Part shown: piece by piece, positions 6,307 to 13,097 of the stretch
How the letters are laid out: every line of letters starts with the position of its first letter
Numbering within the stretch: position 1 is the first letter of the stretch
NCBI GenBank assembly: GCA_035640715.1
Contig: DASQVO010000473.1
Coordinates: forward strand, 1 to 14,038
Direction of reading: 5' to 3'
From: DASQVO01 sp035640715
GTDB taxonomy: Bacteria; Actinomycetota; Actinomycetes; Streptosporangiales; Streptosporangiaceae
DNA: 14,038 bases
Position numbers and translations under genes: made by a program
The notes under the pieces: model-generated
Databases searched by the model: none
What the model saw: the letters and a program-made list of their open reading frames with translations, nothing else
Told to the model about the DNA's origin: nothing

Positions 6307-6399
6307 ATGAGAGCAGTGGGCATTATTCAAAACCGGCCGGTGCAGCCTGCGGCGACAGTAGCTACAGCGGATCGTTTGAATAACGCGGACTTTGAATAG
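6307..6399 (+). CDS. Possible leaderless short ORF upstream of the dioxygenase
   Basis: A 30-codon ORF starts at ATG 6307, 34 bases from the -35 start and 6 bases after the proposed -10, matching the geometry of the ORFs at 1727 and 3228. It begins MRAVGIIQNRPVQPAATV and contains no Cys codon, so a cysteine-stall role is not evident. It overlaps the inverted repeats at 6323-6397, which ribosome movement could disrupt. I do not recognise the peptide and it may be non-coding. Confidence 0.3.
   Translation: MRAVGIIQNRPVQPAATVATADRLNNADFE
6323..6397 (+). repeat. Inverted repeat with two alternative right arms in the dioxygenase leader
   Basis: TTATTCAAA (6323-6331) is perfectly complementary to TTTGAATAA (6375-6383). 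A second TTTGAAT at 6391-6397, 16 bases on, could pair with the same left arm. Between the arms lie the perfect palindromes ACCGGCCGGT (6332-6341) and GTAGCTAC (6358-6365). The arrangement could be a switchable RNA leader or a protein site with one inverted and two direct half-sites. Confidence 0.42.
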
Positions 6400-6469
6400 G
6401 ACACACTAAACGCGGGGCGAACGGCTGGCATGTTCGCGTGCTAGCACATTCCAGCGGAACTGCAGAGGA

Positions 6470-6535
6470 ATGAACGCCCGGCCCACCTATTTACTCGGGA
6501 AACCGTATCCCGGCGGAACCCAGGAAAGGGAGTAG
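6470..6535 (+). CDS. Possible small ORF just before the dioxygenase gene
   Basis: A 21-codon ORF ends with TAG at 6533-6535, 4 bases before the dioxygenase ATG. It includes RPTYLLGKPYPGG, which resembles RPFHLPGRYEV in the small ORF that abuts ssuA. Its own ATG has AGAGGA immediately adjacent, too close to be a normal ribosome site, and its 3' end contains the GGGAG ribosome site of the dioxygenase gene. The evidence is weak; it is listed because of the parallel position and motif. Confidence 0.27.
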   Translation: MNARPTYLLGKPYPGGTQERE

Positions 6536-6539
6536 TGTC

Positions 6540-7529
6540 ATGACGGCTATTCAGGACGAGGTGGCGGCCCCAGCTGCGGCGGTCGGGGTGCGGCCGGTGG
6601 CGGGGCACATCGGCGCGGACATCACGAGCGTGGACATCTCGAAGCCGCTGAGCGAGGAGCAGGTGAGCGCGATCCGCGACGCGCTGCACCGCTATAAGGT
6701 CATCTTCTTCCGCGGCCAGGATCTGGACCACGCCGCCCAGATCGCGTTCGGGCGGCAGTTCGGCGAGCTGACCTACGCCCACCCGCACGACGACGCGCCA
6801 CCGGAGCAGTACCCGGAGATCTTCACCGTGGACCCGCGCCGGTACGAGCAGCGCTACGGCGACGGCTACCGCAAGGAGACCAGGCGCCGCCAGTACAGCT
6901 ACTTCACCGGCTGGCACACCGACGTCACCGCAGCGGTGAACCCGCCGTCGGGGTCGATCCTGCGCGCCGAGGTGGCACCGGAGATCGGCGGCGACACCAC
7001 CTGGACCAACCTGGTCGCGGCGTATGAGGGGCTGTCGGAGCCGGTCCAGCGGTTCGTGGAGACACTGCGCGCCGAGCACCGCTACGGCGGCCCGGACGCG
7101 GTGAGCGCGAGCGCGAACAGCAGGTACGCCAAGCGGATCAACGACAACCTGCTGGTGGCGATTCATCCGGTGGTCCGGGTGCACCCGGTGACCGGCGAGA
7201 AGGCGCTGTTCGTCAACCCGGGCTTCACCAGCCATATCGTGGGCGTGTCCGCCCGGGAAAGCCGGGCGATCCTGGACCTGCTGTACTCCGAGATCACCAG
7301 GCCGGAGTACACGGTGCGGCTGCGCTGGGAGCCGGGAACTGTGGCGTTCTGGGACAACCGGGCCACGGCGCACCTGGCCCCGCGGGACATCGAGCACCTC
7401 GACGTGCAGCGCACCCTGCACCGGGTCACCCTGGTCGGCGACGTGCCGGTGGGTCCCGACGGCCGTGAGTCCGAGCTGGTCGCCGGGCAGCCGTTCACCG
7501 CCAAGCACACGGTCGTGGTGGCCGATTAA
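6540..7529 (+). CDS. TauD/AtsK-family Fe(II)/2-oxoglutarate-dependent dioxygenase
   Basis: The product is 329 residues. Members of this family hydroxylate the carbon next to a sulfonate or sulfate ester; the product collapses to an aldehyde plus sulfite or sulfate. The iron triad is complete: H126 and D128 in GWHTDVT, and distal H278 in WDNRATAH. The co-substrate side has T153/T154 in GGDTTW and R295 in LHRVTLVGD, equivalent to the TauD arginine that binds 2-oxoglutarate. The N-terminus (GAHIGADI-like: GHIGADITSVDIS) and KVIFFRGQ also fit. At 329 residues it is longer than E. coli TauD (283) and AtsK (about 300), mostly through a charged insert near 95-120. GGGAG lies 7 bases before ATG 6540. 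The stop overlaps the next start as TAATG. Whether the substrate is taurine, another sulfonate or an alkyl sulfate cannot be told. Confidence 0.92.
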   Translation: MTAIQDEVAAPAAAVGVRPVAGHIGADITSVDISKPLSEEQVSAIRDALHRYKVIFFRGQDLDHAAQIAFGRQFGELTYAHPHDDAPPEQYPEIFTVDPRRYEQRYGDGYRKETRRRQYSYFTGWHTDVTAAVNPPSGSILRAEVAPEIGGDTTWTNLVAAYEGLSEPVQRFVETLRAEHRYGGPDAVSASANSRYAKRINDNLLVAIHPVVRVHPVTGEKALFVNPGFTSHIVGVSARESRAILDLLYSEITRPEYTVRLRWEPGTVAFWDNRATAHLAPRDIEHLDVQRTLHRVTLVGDVPVGPDGRESELVAGQPFTAKHTVVVAD

Positions 7530-8863
7530 TGCACTTCAACCTGTTCATCATCGACACCGGTCACCACGAGGCATCCTGGCGGCTGCCCGGGAGCGACCCG
7601 CTGGCGCACATCGATGTCGAATACCACGAGCGGCTGGCCGGGATCGCCGAGGCGGCAAAGTTCGACTCGGTGTTCCTGGCCGACAGCCCGGTGCTGTGGA
7701 ACGACCCCGGACGGCGGCCAAGCGGGCGGCTGGAACCGATCACGTTGCTAACCGCGCTGGCCCGGGCCACGCAGCGGATCGGGCTGATCGCGACCGCCTC
7801 GACCAGCTACAACGACCCGTACAACCTGGCCCGGCGGTTCGCGTCGCTCGATCACATCAGCGGTGGCCGGGCCGGCTGGAACATCGTCACCACGGCCGGC
7901 GACGACGCCGCCCGTAACTTCGGCCTCGACGCCCAGCCGGCCCACGCCGAGCGTTACCAGCGTGCCGCCGAGTTCGTCGAGGTCTCCCGCAAACTCTGGG
8001 ATAGCTGGGAGGACGATGCGGTCGTCGCAGACGCCACCCGTGGCGTGCACGCGGAGGCCGACCGGGTGCACACTATCGATCACGTAGGGCGCTTCTTCCG
8101 GGTCCGTGGCCCGCTGAACCTGCCCCGCTCCCCGCAGGGCCATCCCGTACTGGTGCAGGCCGGATCGTCGGAGGACGGCAAGGAGTTCGCGGCCGCCTAC
8201 GCCGAGGCGGTGTTCACGGCGCAGCAGACTCTGGCTGAAGGCCAGGCGTTCTACGCCGACCTCAAGCGACGCGCGGCCGCGGCCGGCCGCGACCCGGACG
8301 GGGTGAAGATCCTGCCGGGCATCGTCCCCGTCCTCGGCTCCACGGAGGCGGAGGCCCAGGCGCTCGAGGCCGAGCTCGACCGGCTGATCGTCGCCGAGCA
8401 TGCCCGTAACCGGCTGGCTGCTCTGCTGCGCGTGGAGCCGGAGCGGCTCGCCCTGGACCGCGAGCTCCCCGACGACCTGCCGGCCGAGGACGAAATCGAG
8501 GGCGCGAAGAGCCGCTACACCCTGATAGTGGAGCTGGCCCGGCGGGAGCGGCTGACCGTGCGGGAGCTGATCGGCCGTCTGGGCGGCGGCCGCGGCCACC
8601 GCACATTCGCGGGCACGCCGGAGCAGGTGGCCGAGACGATTGAGCACTGGGGCACGCAGGGCGCCGCGGACGGGTTCAACGTCATGCCGGCGGTCCTCCC
8701 CTCCGGCCTGGAACTGTTCGCCGAGCACGTCGTGCCGATCCTGCAGCGGCGGGGCCTGATGCGGCGCGAGTATGAGGGGACGACGCTACGCGAACACTAC
8801 GGCCTGGCCCGTCCGGCGAGCCAGTACGCGGCCGCATCCCGGGAGCAGGTGCTGACCGGCTAG
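7529..8863 (+). CDS. NtaA/SnaA/DszA-family FMNH2-dependent monooxygenase
   Basis: The product is 444 residues, a class C flavin monooxygenase with the luciferase-like TIM barrel. Relatives (nitrilotriacetate monooxygenase NtaA, dibenzothiophene-sulfone monooxygenase DszA) use reduced FMN from a separate reductase to cleave C-N or C-S bonds. Diagnostic stretches are AAKFDSVFLADSP (42-54), STSYNDPYNLARRFASLDHI (91-110), SGGRAGWNIVTT (111-122) and AERYQRAAEF (140-149). Length matches DszA. The ATG overlaps the dioxygenase stop by one base, so the pair is co-translated. In this setting it probably releases sulfite from an imported sulfonate or sulfone with a range different from the dioxygenase. 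No flavin reductase gene is present in the window. A decayed copy of its first 70 or so codons lies at 12009-12240. Confidence 0.92.
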   Translation: MHFNLFIIDTGHHEASWRLPGSDPLAHIDVEYHERLAGIAEAAKFDSVFLADSPVLWNDPGRRPSGRLEPITLLTALARATQRIGLIATASTSYNDPYNLARRFASLDHISGGRAGWNIVTTAGDDAARNFGLDAQPAHAERYQRAAEFVEVSRKLWDSWEDDAVVADATRGVHAEADRVHTIDHVGRFFRVRGPLNLPRSPQGHPVLVQAGSSEDGKEFAAAYAEAVFTAQQTLAEGQAFYADLKRRAAAAGRDPDGVKILPGIVPVLGSTEAEAQALEAELDRLIVAEHARNRLAALLRVEPERLALDRELPDDLPAEDEIEGAKSRYTLIVELARRERLTVRELIGRLGGGRGHRTFAGTPEQVAETIEHWGTQGAADGFNVMPAVLPSGLELFAEHVVPILQRRGLMRREYEGTTLREHYGLARPASQYAAASREQVLTG

Positions 8864-8871
8864 CTGGCTGG

Positions 8872-8891
8872 GCCAGGCTGACCAGCCTGGC
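8872..8891 (+). terminator. Hairpin 1 after the monooxygenase gene
   Basis: GCCAGGCT (8872-8879) pairs with AGCCTGGC (8884-8891) around the loop GACC, 8 bases after the monooxygenase stop. The stem is perfect but lacks a U-tract, as is common for high-GC actinomycete terminators. Confidence 0.6.
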
Positions 8892-8892
8892 G

Positions 8893-8919
8893 GGGCGCTC
8901 CCGTGGGGGCGGAGCGCCC
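8893..8919. terminator. Hairpin 2 between convergent genes
   Basis: GGGCGCTCC (8893-8901) pairs with GGAGCGCCC (8911-8919), a 9-bp perfect stem with a 9-base loop. It sits one base after hairpin 1 and can form on transcripts from either strand. Confidence 0.6.
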
Positions 8920-8923
8920 GGGC

Positions 8924-8952
8924 TGCCCTCGCGGGAATGATCCGCGAGGGCA
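8924..8952. terminator. Hairpin 3, 11-bp stem between convergent genes
   Basis: TGCCCTCGCGG (8924-8934) pairs perfectly with CCGCGAGGGCA (8942-8952) around a 7-base loop. It lies 42 bases past the stop of the hydrolase gene on the minus strand and probably terminates that gene, as well as read-through from the left. Confidence 0.7.
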
Positions 8953-8994
8953 ACCCGGTCGTAGCGGCCGACTGACGCACGAGGCGTCCCGGCG

Positions 8995-11883
8995 CTATTT
9001 CGCCACGAGAACGTCGGCCGTGGAGGTATACCCGGAACCGGCGCCGACTCCGGAGATCGTCGCCTGACCGGGCGTTTCGTCCGGCGGGATGGTCGCCTGG
9101 AAGGACACCGCGCCGGAAGCCGCGGCGATGGCGCTGCCGAGCGAGGTGGATCCGATGGAGAACGCCACGCTCTCACCGCTCCGGTAGCCCTGGCCAGTGA
9201 CCGTCACCACCTCACCCGGGGCCAGCTTGCCATTGCTGCTAACGGTGAGTTTGCCGGGATGTGACAACGCGGCGAGTTCGGCGCAGGCGTCCCCTTGCAC
9301 GCCGTCCGGCGGCGCAAGGGTGCCGGACGTCACCGCGTTCGCCGCGACCGTGACCGTGCCAAAATCACCGTTGCCGAGCACAGCATTGCCCGGGTCCGAT
9401 ACGGCGATCGTGTACGAGGTCGTCGGCGTGGCGCTCGGGTTGGTGCTGCCGGTGACCGGGATCTGCGCCGTCTGGCAGGTCTGCCCCGGCTTGAAGGTGA
9501 CCGGCTGCATGGCCAGGCCGACGTCGCCGGCGGCCGAGCCGATGACGGTCAGGTAGGTGGTGACGGCGGCCGCGGCGGGCCGGCTCAGGTACACCGCGAC
9601 CTCGTTGGCCGATGGACCGGTACTCTCCTGGACATTGGTGGAGGCGACGTTCACCGTCAGCCGCGAGCCCGGATCGGGCGTGCCGAGGCCCTTGCTGTCG
9701 AAGGTGAGGTCCTGCAGGTATTCACCGCCCGACGGCGTCCCGTCGGCGCCGGCCGCGGCCCTGAAGCTGACATCCGTGATGTCGTTCAGGTCAAGGCCGG
9801 CCGCTTTCAGAGTGGCCGTTGGCAGGTGTATCTGCTGCAGCACGATCTTGCCGAGCAGCGTCGAGGTGCTGGACGGCATCCGGGTGACCGCCCATTTGTT
9901 GAGCGAGGAGACCAGGGTGCTGTATGTGCGCCCCTTGCCGTCGCTGACCGATAGCGTCATGTCCGTCCCGGTGGCGACGCTGGCGTCCGGGGACATGTTG
10001 ACCGTCATCTCCTGGTACCTGGACACGTTCCGCTTACCGGGCGGTATCGCGACGCTCAGCTCGCCCGTGCCGTCGGTCCAGGTGAGGTGAGTCATCTGGT
10101 TCAGCGGCACGTTGGGCGCGAAGTGCGCCGGCGTCCAGTACGGCACCTGCTGGTTGGTGAGCCCCGTGGCGCACGGCGGGAGCGAGACGGGGACAGTCCG
10201 GCCGCTCTGGTCGGCGCAGATGGTGGCCGTGGCAGAGCCGCTGGTGGTGATCGATGGGCTGGTGCCCGCGAACGACGTGATGTCGTCCCGCATCGAGGCT
10301 GGCTCCTGTGCCACCGTGCGGACATCGGCGACGCTGGCCACCGACGGCGGCTCGGCCCCGGTGCCGTCGAACATCGGCCGGAACTGCTGCTGCCCCCCCA
10401 GTGTGAGCTCGAAGAACCCGGCGATGTACGCGGTGCCGGCCGAGTATTCCTGCGTCTGTGAGAGGCGCATGGTGGATGGCGCGTTCAGGCCGCAGACCGG
10501 GTCGGTCGCCGACTGGCGGCCGGTGGTCCAGTCGTCGGCTGCGCCGGGGAACGGCGGCGTCCAGTAGGTGTTGAAGAAATCGTGGTTGGCGCCCATGACC
10601 CAGATGTCGGATCGCAGCACGTTGTCGGAGAACGCGTCACGCGAGTCTGCGTAGAAGTGCTGGCCCTGCTGATCGGAAACGTCGCCGTCGCAGTACGGCA
10701 GCAGCGTCGTGGTGATCACATCGGGCACCGTGGTCCGGGTGAAGTCGATCGGCGCGAGCATGAAGACCGACTTAATGTCCCAGGGATGAGCCAGTCCCTC
10801 ATTGAGCACCGCCGCCGTGGCCGCGCCTTCACCACCGCGTGAGTGGCCCATCAGGCCGATGTCACTGAAGTTCATCGAACCGATCAGGTCGGCGGCGGTC
10901 ATCCCGGTGCCGGCCAGTGCCTGGTTAAGGTCCACGGTCTGGCTGGTGGCCGCGTCGTAGAAGCTGACCGGCTGGCCGGCGTTAGCCTTCTTCAGCCAGG
11001 CCAGGGTGTCCAGGATGAGCTGGCCACGGGCCACGGCACCGTCGTCCGGTGCGTGCTGGTTGTCGTTGGCGTTGATGGCGTTGGCCGAGATCGATACCAC
11101 CGTGTAGCCGTCGCTGGCCAGCGCGTCGCCCGCGCCGTCATAGCCGGCATAGCTGGGGATCTCCGCGTCGCCGCTCGGGCACGGCCATATGTTGGCCGCC
11201 ACGTTGGTGGTGACGTTGTAGCAGGTGGAGTGCCGGCCGTGCATGAAGATCACCAGCGGGTGCGGGCCACCGGCGGTCGGCAGGTAGATCTTGCCCTGCA
11301 CCTCCCCGCGGACGCCGCCGATGTTGGCGAGCGGGATCGCCTGGGCGCCAAAGTTGTACACCGCCGTCTTGTACGGGTACGGTCCCGGCGCCGACGGATC
11401 CTTGCTCAGGGCCGGTCCGGCGCCCTTGGTGGCGGCCCGGTTCGGCGCGGAAGCGCCCGGCGTGCTGTGAGGACTTGCCGCCGGGGCCGCTGAGGACCCT
11501 GTCGCACCGGTCGACCATTGCCACGTGATGTTCTTCGCGGTCGCCACCGCCGGATCGGTCGTGGTCACGGTCAGGGTGAGCCCATTGGCGGACTGGACGG
11601 CCGGGCCGATTTCCTTGCCGTCGGCCACGAGTACCGGGCTGTCGTCCCCGACCGGCAGCGGGGTGGGCAAGGTGACGGTGACGACGTAACCGCCCGCTCC
11701 CTGGGTGACGGTCCAGCCGGGCCCGGAGTCCACGGTGGCGGGGGAAACGGTGGCCGGTGCGGCCAGTGCTGGCGTCGTACTTGCCACCGCGGCGGAAGAG
11801 GCGGCCATGAAGACCAGCGCCGTGGCCGCAACGGTGCCGCGTGCGGACCTGTGCCATCGCCCGACGAGCTTTGGTCGTTTCAC
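8995..11883 (-). CDS. Secreted multidomain alpha/beta hydrolase with Ig-like and Calx-beta-like domains
   Basis: The product is 962 residues. A basic, then hydrophobic signal peptide (1-42) ends at ALA-AP. Residues 45-125 look like a beta-sandwich, followed by a low-complexity Ala/Ser/Pro linker (126-168). The alpha/beta hydrolase core (about 170-500) has an HGRHS loop, the nucleophile elbow GHSRGG with Ser 348, an acidic candidate in PYCDGDV (D399 or D401) and a catalytic His 434 in GANHDFF, so the triad appears intact. Further beta-rich segments follow: one Calx-beta-like (near 740-850, with VTFKPGQT) and a closing TIG/Ig-like module containing GQGYRSGESVAFSIGS. It probably hydrolyses an extracellular ester or polymer; the substrate is unknown. 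The start is GTG 11883, with AGGAG 4 bases upstream. It shows no evident link to sulfur use. Read-through from the left is blocked by three hairpins. Confidence 0.87.
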   Translation of the reverse strand: MKRPKLVGRWHRSARGTVAATALVFMAASSAAVASTTPALAAPATVSPATVDSGPGWTVTQGAGGYVVTVTLPTPLPVGDDSPVLVADGKEIGPAVQSANGLTLTVTTTDPAVATAKNITWQWSTGATGSSAAPAASPHSTPGASAPNRAATKGAGPALSKDPSAPGPYPYKTAVYNFGAQAIPLANIGGVRGEVQGKIYLPTAGGPHPLVIFMHGRHSTCYNVTTNVAANIWPCPSGDAEIPSYAGYDGAGDALASDGYTVVSISANAINANDNQHAPDDGAVARGQLILDTLAWLKKANAGQPVSFYDAATSQTVDLNQALAGTGMTAADLIGSMNFSDIGLMGHSRGGEGAATAAVLNEGLAHPWDIKSVFMLAPIDFTRTTVPDVITTTLLPYCDGDVSDQQGQHFYADSRDAFSDNVLRSDIWVMGANHDFFNTYWTPPFPGAADDWTTGRQSATDPVCGLNAPSTMRLSQTQEYSAGTAYIAGFFELTLGGQQQFRPMFDGTGAEPPSVASVADVRTVAQEPASMRDDITSFAGTSPSITTSGSATATICADQSGRTVPVSLPPCATGLTNQQVPYWTPAHFAPNVPLNQMTHLTWTDGTGELSVAIPPGKRNVSRYQEMTVNMSPDASVATGTDMTLSVSDGKGRTYSTLVSSLNKWAVTRMPSSTSTLLGKIVLQQIHLPTATLKAAGLDLNDITDVSFRAAAGADGTPSGGEYLQDLTFDSKGLGTPDPGSRLTVNVASTNVQESTGPSANEVAVYLSRPAAAAVTTYLTVIGSAAGDVGLAMQPVTFKPGQTCQTAQIPVTGSTNPSATPTTSYTIAVSDPGNAVLGNGDFGTVTVAANAVTSGTLAPPDGVQGDACAELAALSHPGKLTVSSNGKLAPGEVVTVTGQGYRSGESVAFSIGSTSLGSAIAAASGAVSFQATIPPDETPGQATISGVGAGSGYTSTADVLVAK

Positions 11884-12008
11884 TCTGCTCCTGTCTCAAC
11901 ACGACTGAATGAGAACGGGCTCGTCGTCGGCTGGGCATCGTTGACGTGCGTCGATGAGACCGGAGCTAAGAATCACACGAAAAATCGGGCATGAGAACCC
12001 TCAGAAAT

Positions 12009-12240
12009 ATGCTTTTAACAAAACTCTTCACTATCTCACAGCTGGGTGGCCTCGCTGCGGCCGCCGGGGAGCAACCCACTGGCGCTCATCGATGCCGGGT
12101 ACCACGAGCGGCTGGCCAGGATCACCGGGCGGCGAAGTTCGGCTCAGTGTTCCTGGCCGGGCAGCCCGATGCTGTGGCACGGCCCGGGCCGTGCGCAGGT
12201 CACCTGATCCCGCTGGCGCCACGCTGCTGAGCTGGACGGC
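12009..12240 (+). pseudogene. Decayed 5' fragment of an NtaA/DszA-type monooxygenase gene
   Basis: This stretch aligns with the 5' end of the monooxygenase gene at 7529-7745. From 12061 to 12127 it matches 7580-7646 at about 85% of bases, including TACCACGAGCGGCTGGCC. The translation gives SNPLALIDAGYHERLARI, then after a one-base deletion near 12128 AAKFGSVFLAGQP in another frame, then after a one-base insertion near 12160 MLW again. From the ATG at 12009 to the shared PGS codons the distance is 58 bases against 60 in the intact gene, so the relic seems to begin at the original start codon. Similarity fades past about 12240, where the CBS gene occupies the other strand. It is a dead paralogue or a remnant of a duplicated or transferred sulfur operon. 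Confidence 0.82.
12177..12194 (-). terminator. 18-base perfect palindrome after the CBS gene
   Basis: GCACGGCCCGGGCCGTGC is a perfect palindrome that forms a 7-bp stem with a CCGG loop. It begins 6 bases past the CBS gene stop on the minus strand and probably ends that transcript. It lies within the monooxygenase relic, whose intact counterpart has no such symmetry here, so it may have formed after decay. Confidence 0.5.
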
Positions 12241-12643
12241 TGATCCTGGCGGCGAACAGATCACGGAGGCTGACGATGCCGCACACGTGGCGCCCCTCCG
12301 TGACAGGGAGGTGGCGGAACCCGTTCAGGAACATGATCTGGGCGGCGTCCTCGACTGAGGTATCCGGGCACGCTGATTGCGGATCCGGAGTCATCCACGC
12401 AGAAACCGGCGCCGTGGTGAGGTCCGTCCCAGATGCCGCCGCCCTGAGCACATCACGCTCGGTCAGGATGCCGGTCAGGAAGGGCCCCTGCATGACGCAA
12501 GCTGAGCCCACCTTCTCGTTCACCATGGCGGCAGCCACCTCCGCCACGGGACTGTCCGGGCTGGTGGATACCACATGCGTGTTCATCAGCTCGCCGACTG
12601 TGAGGGCCCGGCGGCCGGTCTCAGCCACTCTCGCCGATCTCAT
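12200..12643 (-). CDS. CBS-pair domain protein
   Basis: The product is 147 residues, essentially two CBS repeats and nothing else. CBS pairs (Bateman modules) bind adenine nucleotides or similar ligands and regulate partners. Repeat 1 (about 16-70) begins VGELMNTHVVSTSPDSPVAE and includes GILTERDVLRA. Repeat 2 (about 80-135) has VSAWMTPDPQSACPDTSVED, then GFRHLPVTEG and GIVSLRDL. I take ATG 12643, which overlaps the upstream small gene by 23 bases; GTG 12628 would overlap by 8 and is nearly as likely, since neither has a strong ribosome site. A longer frame back to 12820 is a shadow of the upstream gene. Translational coupling with the 80-residue protein suggests they act together. Its 3' end overlaps the antisense monooxygenase relic. 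Confidence 0.85.
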   Translation of the reverse strand: MRSARVAETGRRALTVGELMNTHVVSTSPDSPVAEVAAAMVNEKVGSACVMQGPFLTGILTERDVLRAAASGTDLTTAPVSAWMTPDPQSACPDTSVEDAAQIMFLNGFRHLPVTEGRHVCGIVSLRDLFAARISRPAQQRGASGIR

Positions 12644-12863
12644 CAAGCTCTGGGTCGCGATGCGGGGCGGCCGGCTCGGAAAGCTCTTCGGACAGCAGCC
12701 GCCACAGCGAGCCCGCCCACGCCGAGAGGTGTGGCCACCGCATCCAGAACAGCTGGAGGGTGGTCTCGTCGAACTCGGAGTGAGCCCGCTCCGGGCTGAT
12801 GGCTTCGGTGAAGTCTTCAAGCTGATGGACTAGATCGAGGAACCGGTCGGCGCTGACGTCCAT
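12621..12863 (-). CDS. Small acidic conserved-looking protein of unknown function
   Basis: The product is 80 residues, acidic and rich in Trp and Leu: MDVSADRFLDLVHQLEDF at the start, then FWMRWPHLSAWAGSLWRLLS and an acidic tail ending DPELDEIGESG. ATG 12863 is preferred over ATG 12881 because a near-perfect GGAGGTGA ribosome site sits 4 bases upstream of it, and the longer start would place that site inside the gene. I see no signal peptide or membrane segment and no family that I can name with confidence. It overlaps the CBS gene, so the two are probably one operon. Tandem 17-base repeats lie directly upstream and may regulate it. Confidence 0.72.
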   Translation of the reverse strand: MDVSADRFLDLVHQLEDFTEAISPERAHSEFDETTLQLFWMRWPHLSAWAGSLWRLLSEELSEPAAPHRDPELDEIGESG

Positions 12864-12876
12864 TCGATCACCTCCA

Positions 12877-12913
12877 GGCATGAACTAAGGGCGCAGGGCA
12901 TGAACTAAGGGCG
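12877..12913. repeat. Two tandem 17-base direct repeats upstream of the small gene
   Basis: GGCATGAACTAAGGGCG occurs at 12877-12893 and again, identically, at 12897-12913, a 20-base period. The first copy ends 14 bases before the ATG at 12863 and touches the ribosome site on the minus strand. It may be a recent short duplication or a two-site operator covering the leader. The rest of the gap up to 13097 shows no gene I can support. Confidence 0.7.
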
Positions 12914-13097
12914 TCAGCCGGGCACCCAGAGGCAGAGAAGACCAGATGACGCCAGGTAGTAGATGCATCCATACCCCGAAAGCACGGCGCGGAATATGCC
13001 GACCGCCGGCGAATTTTCCGGCCGGGCGCGATCAAGGCAGGTCACCGGCGCCGGCCCAGCCGGGGCACACGCCAGAAGACCATCCCGGGCGGGAATC

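Noticed and set aside
6430..6444. A four-codon ORF, Met-Phe-Ala-Cys-stop, in the dioxygenase leader
   Set aside because: It is tempting as a minimal Cys sensor, but it has no ribosome site, is not at a transcription start, and ORFs this short occur by chance.
12009..12240. Treating the monooxygenase-like stretch as a real small gene
   Set aside because: Similarity to the intact gene jumps between frames at two single-base indels and covers only the first 70 or so codons, so it is a relic.
12200..12820. CBS protein starting at 12820 with 59 extra residues
   Set aside because: The extra part is Arg/Ser/Pro-rich and is a shadow frame of the 80-residue gene at 12621-12863, which has a near-perfect ribosome site.
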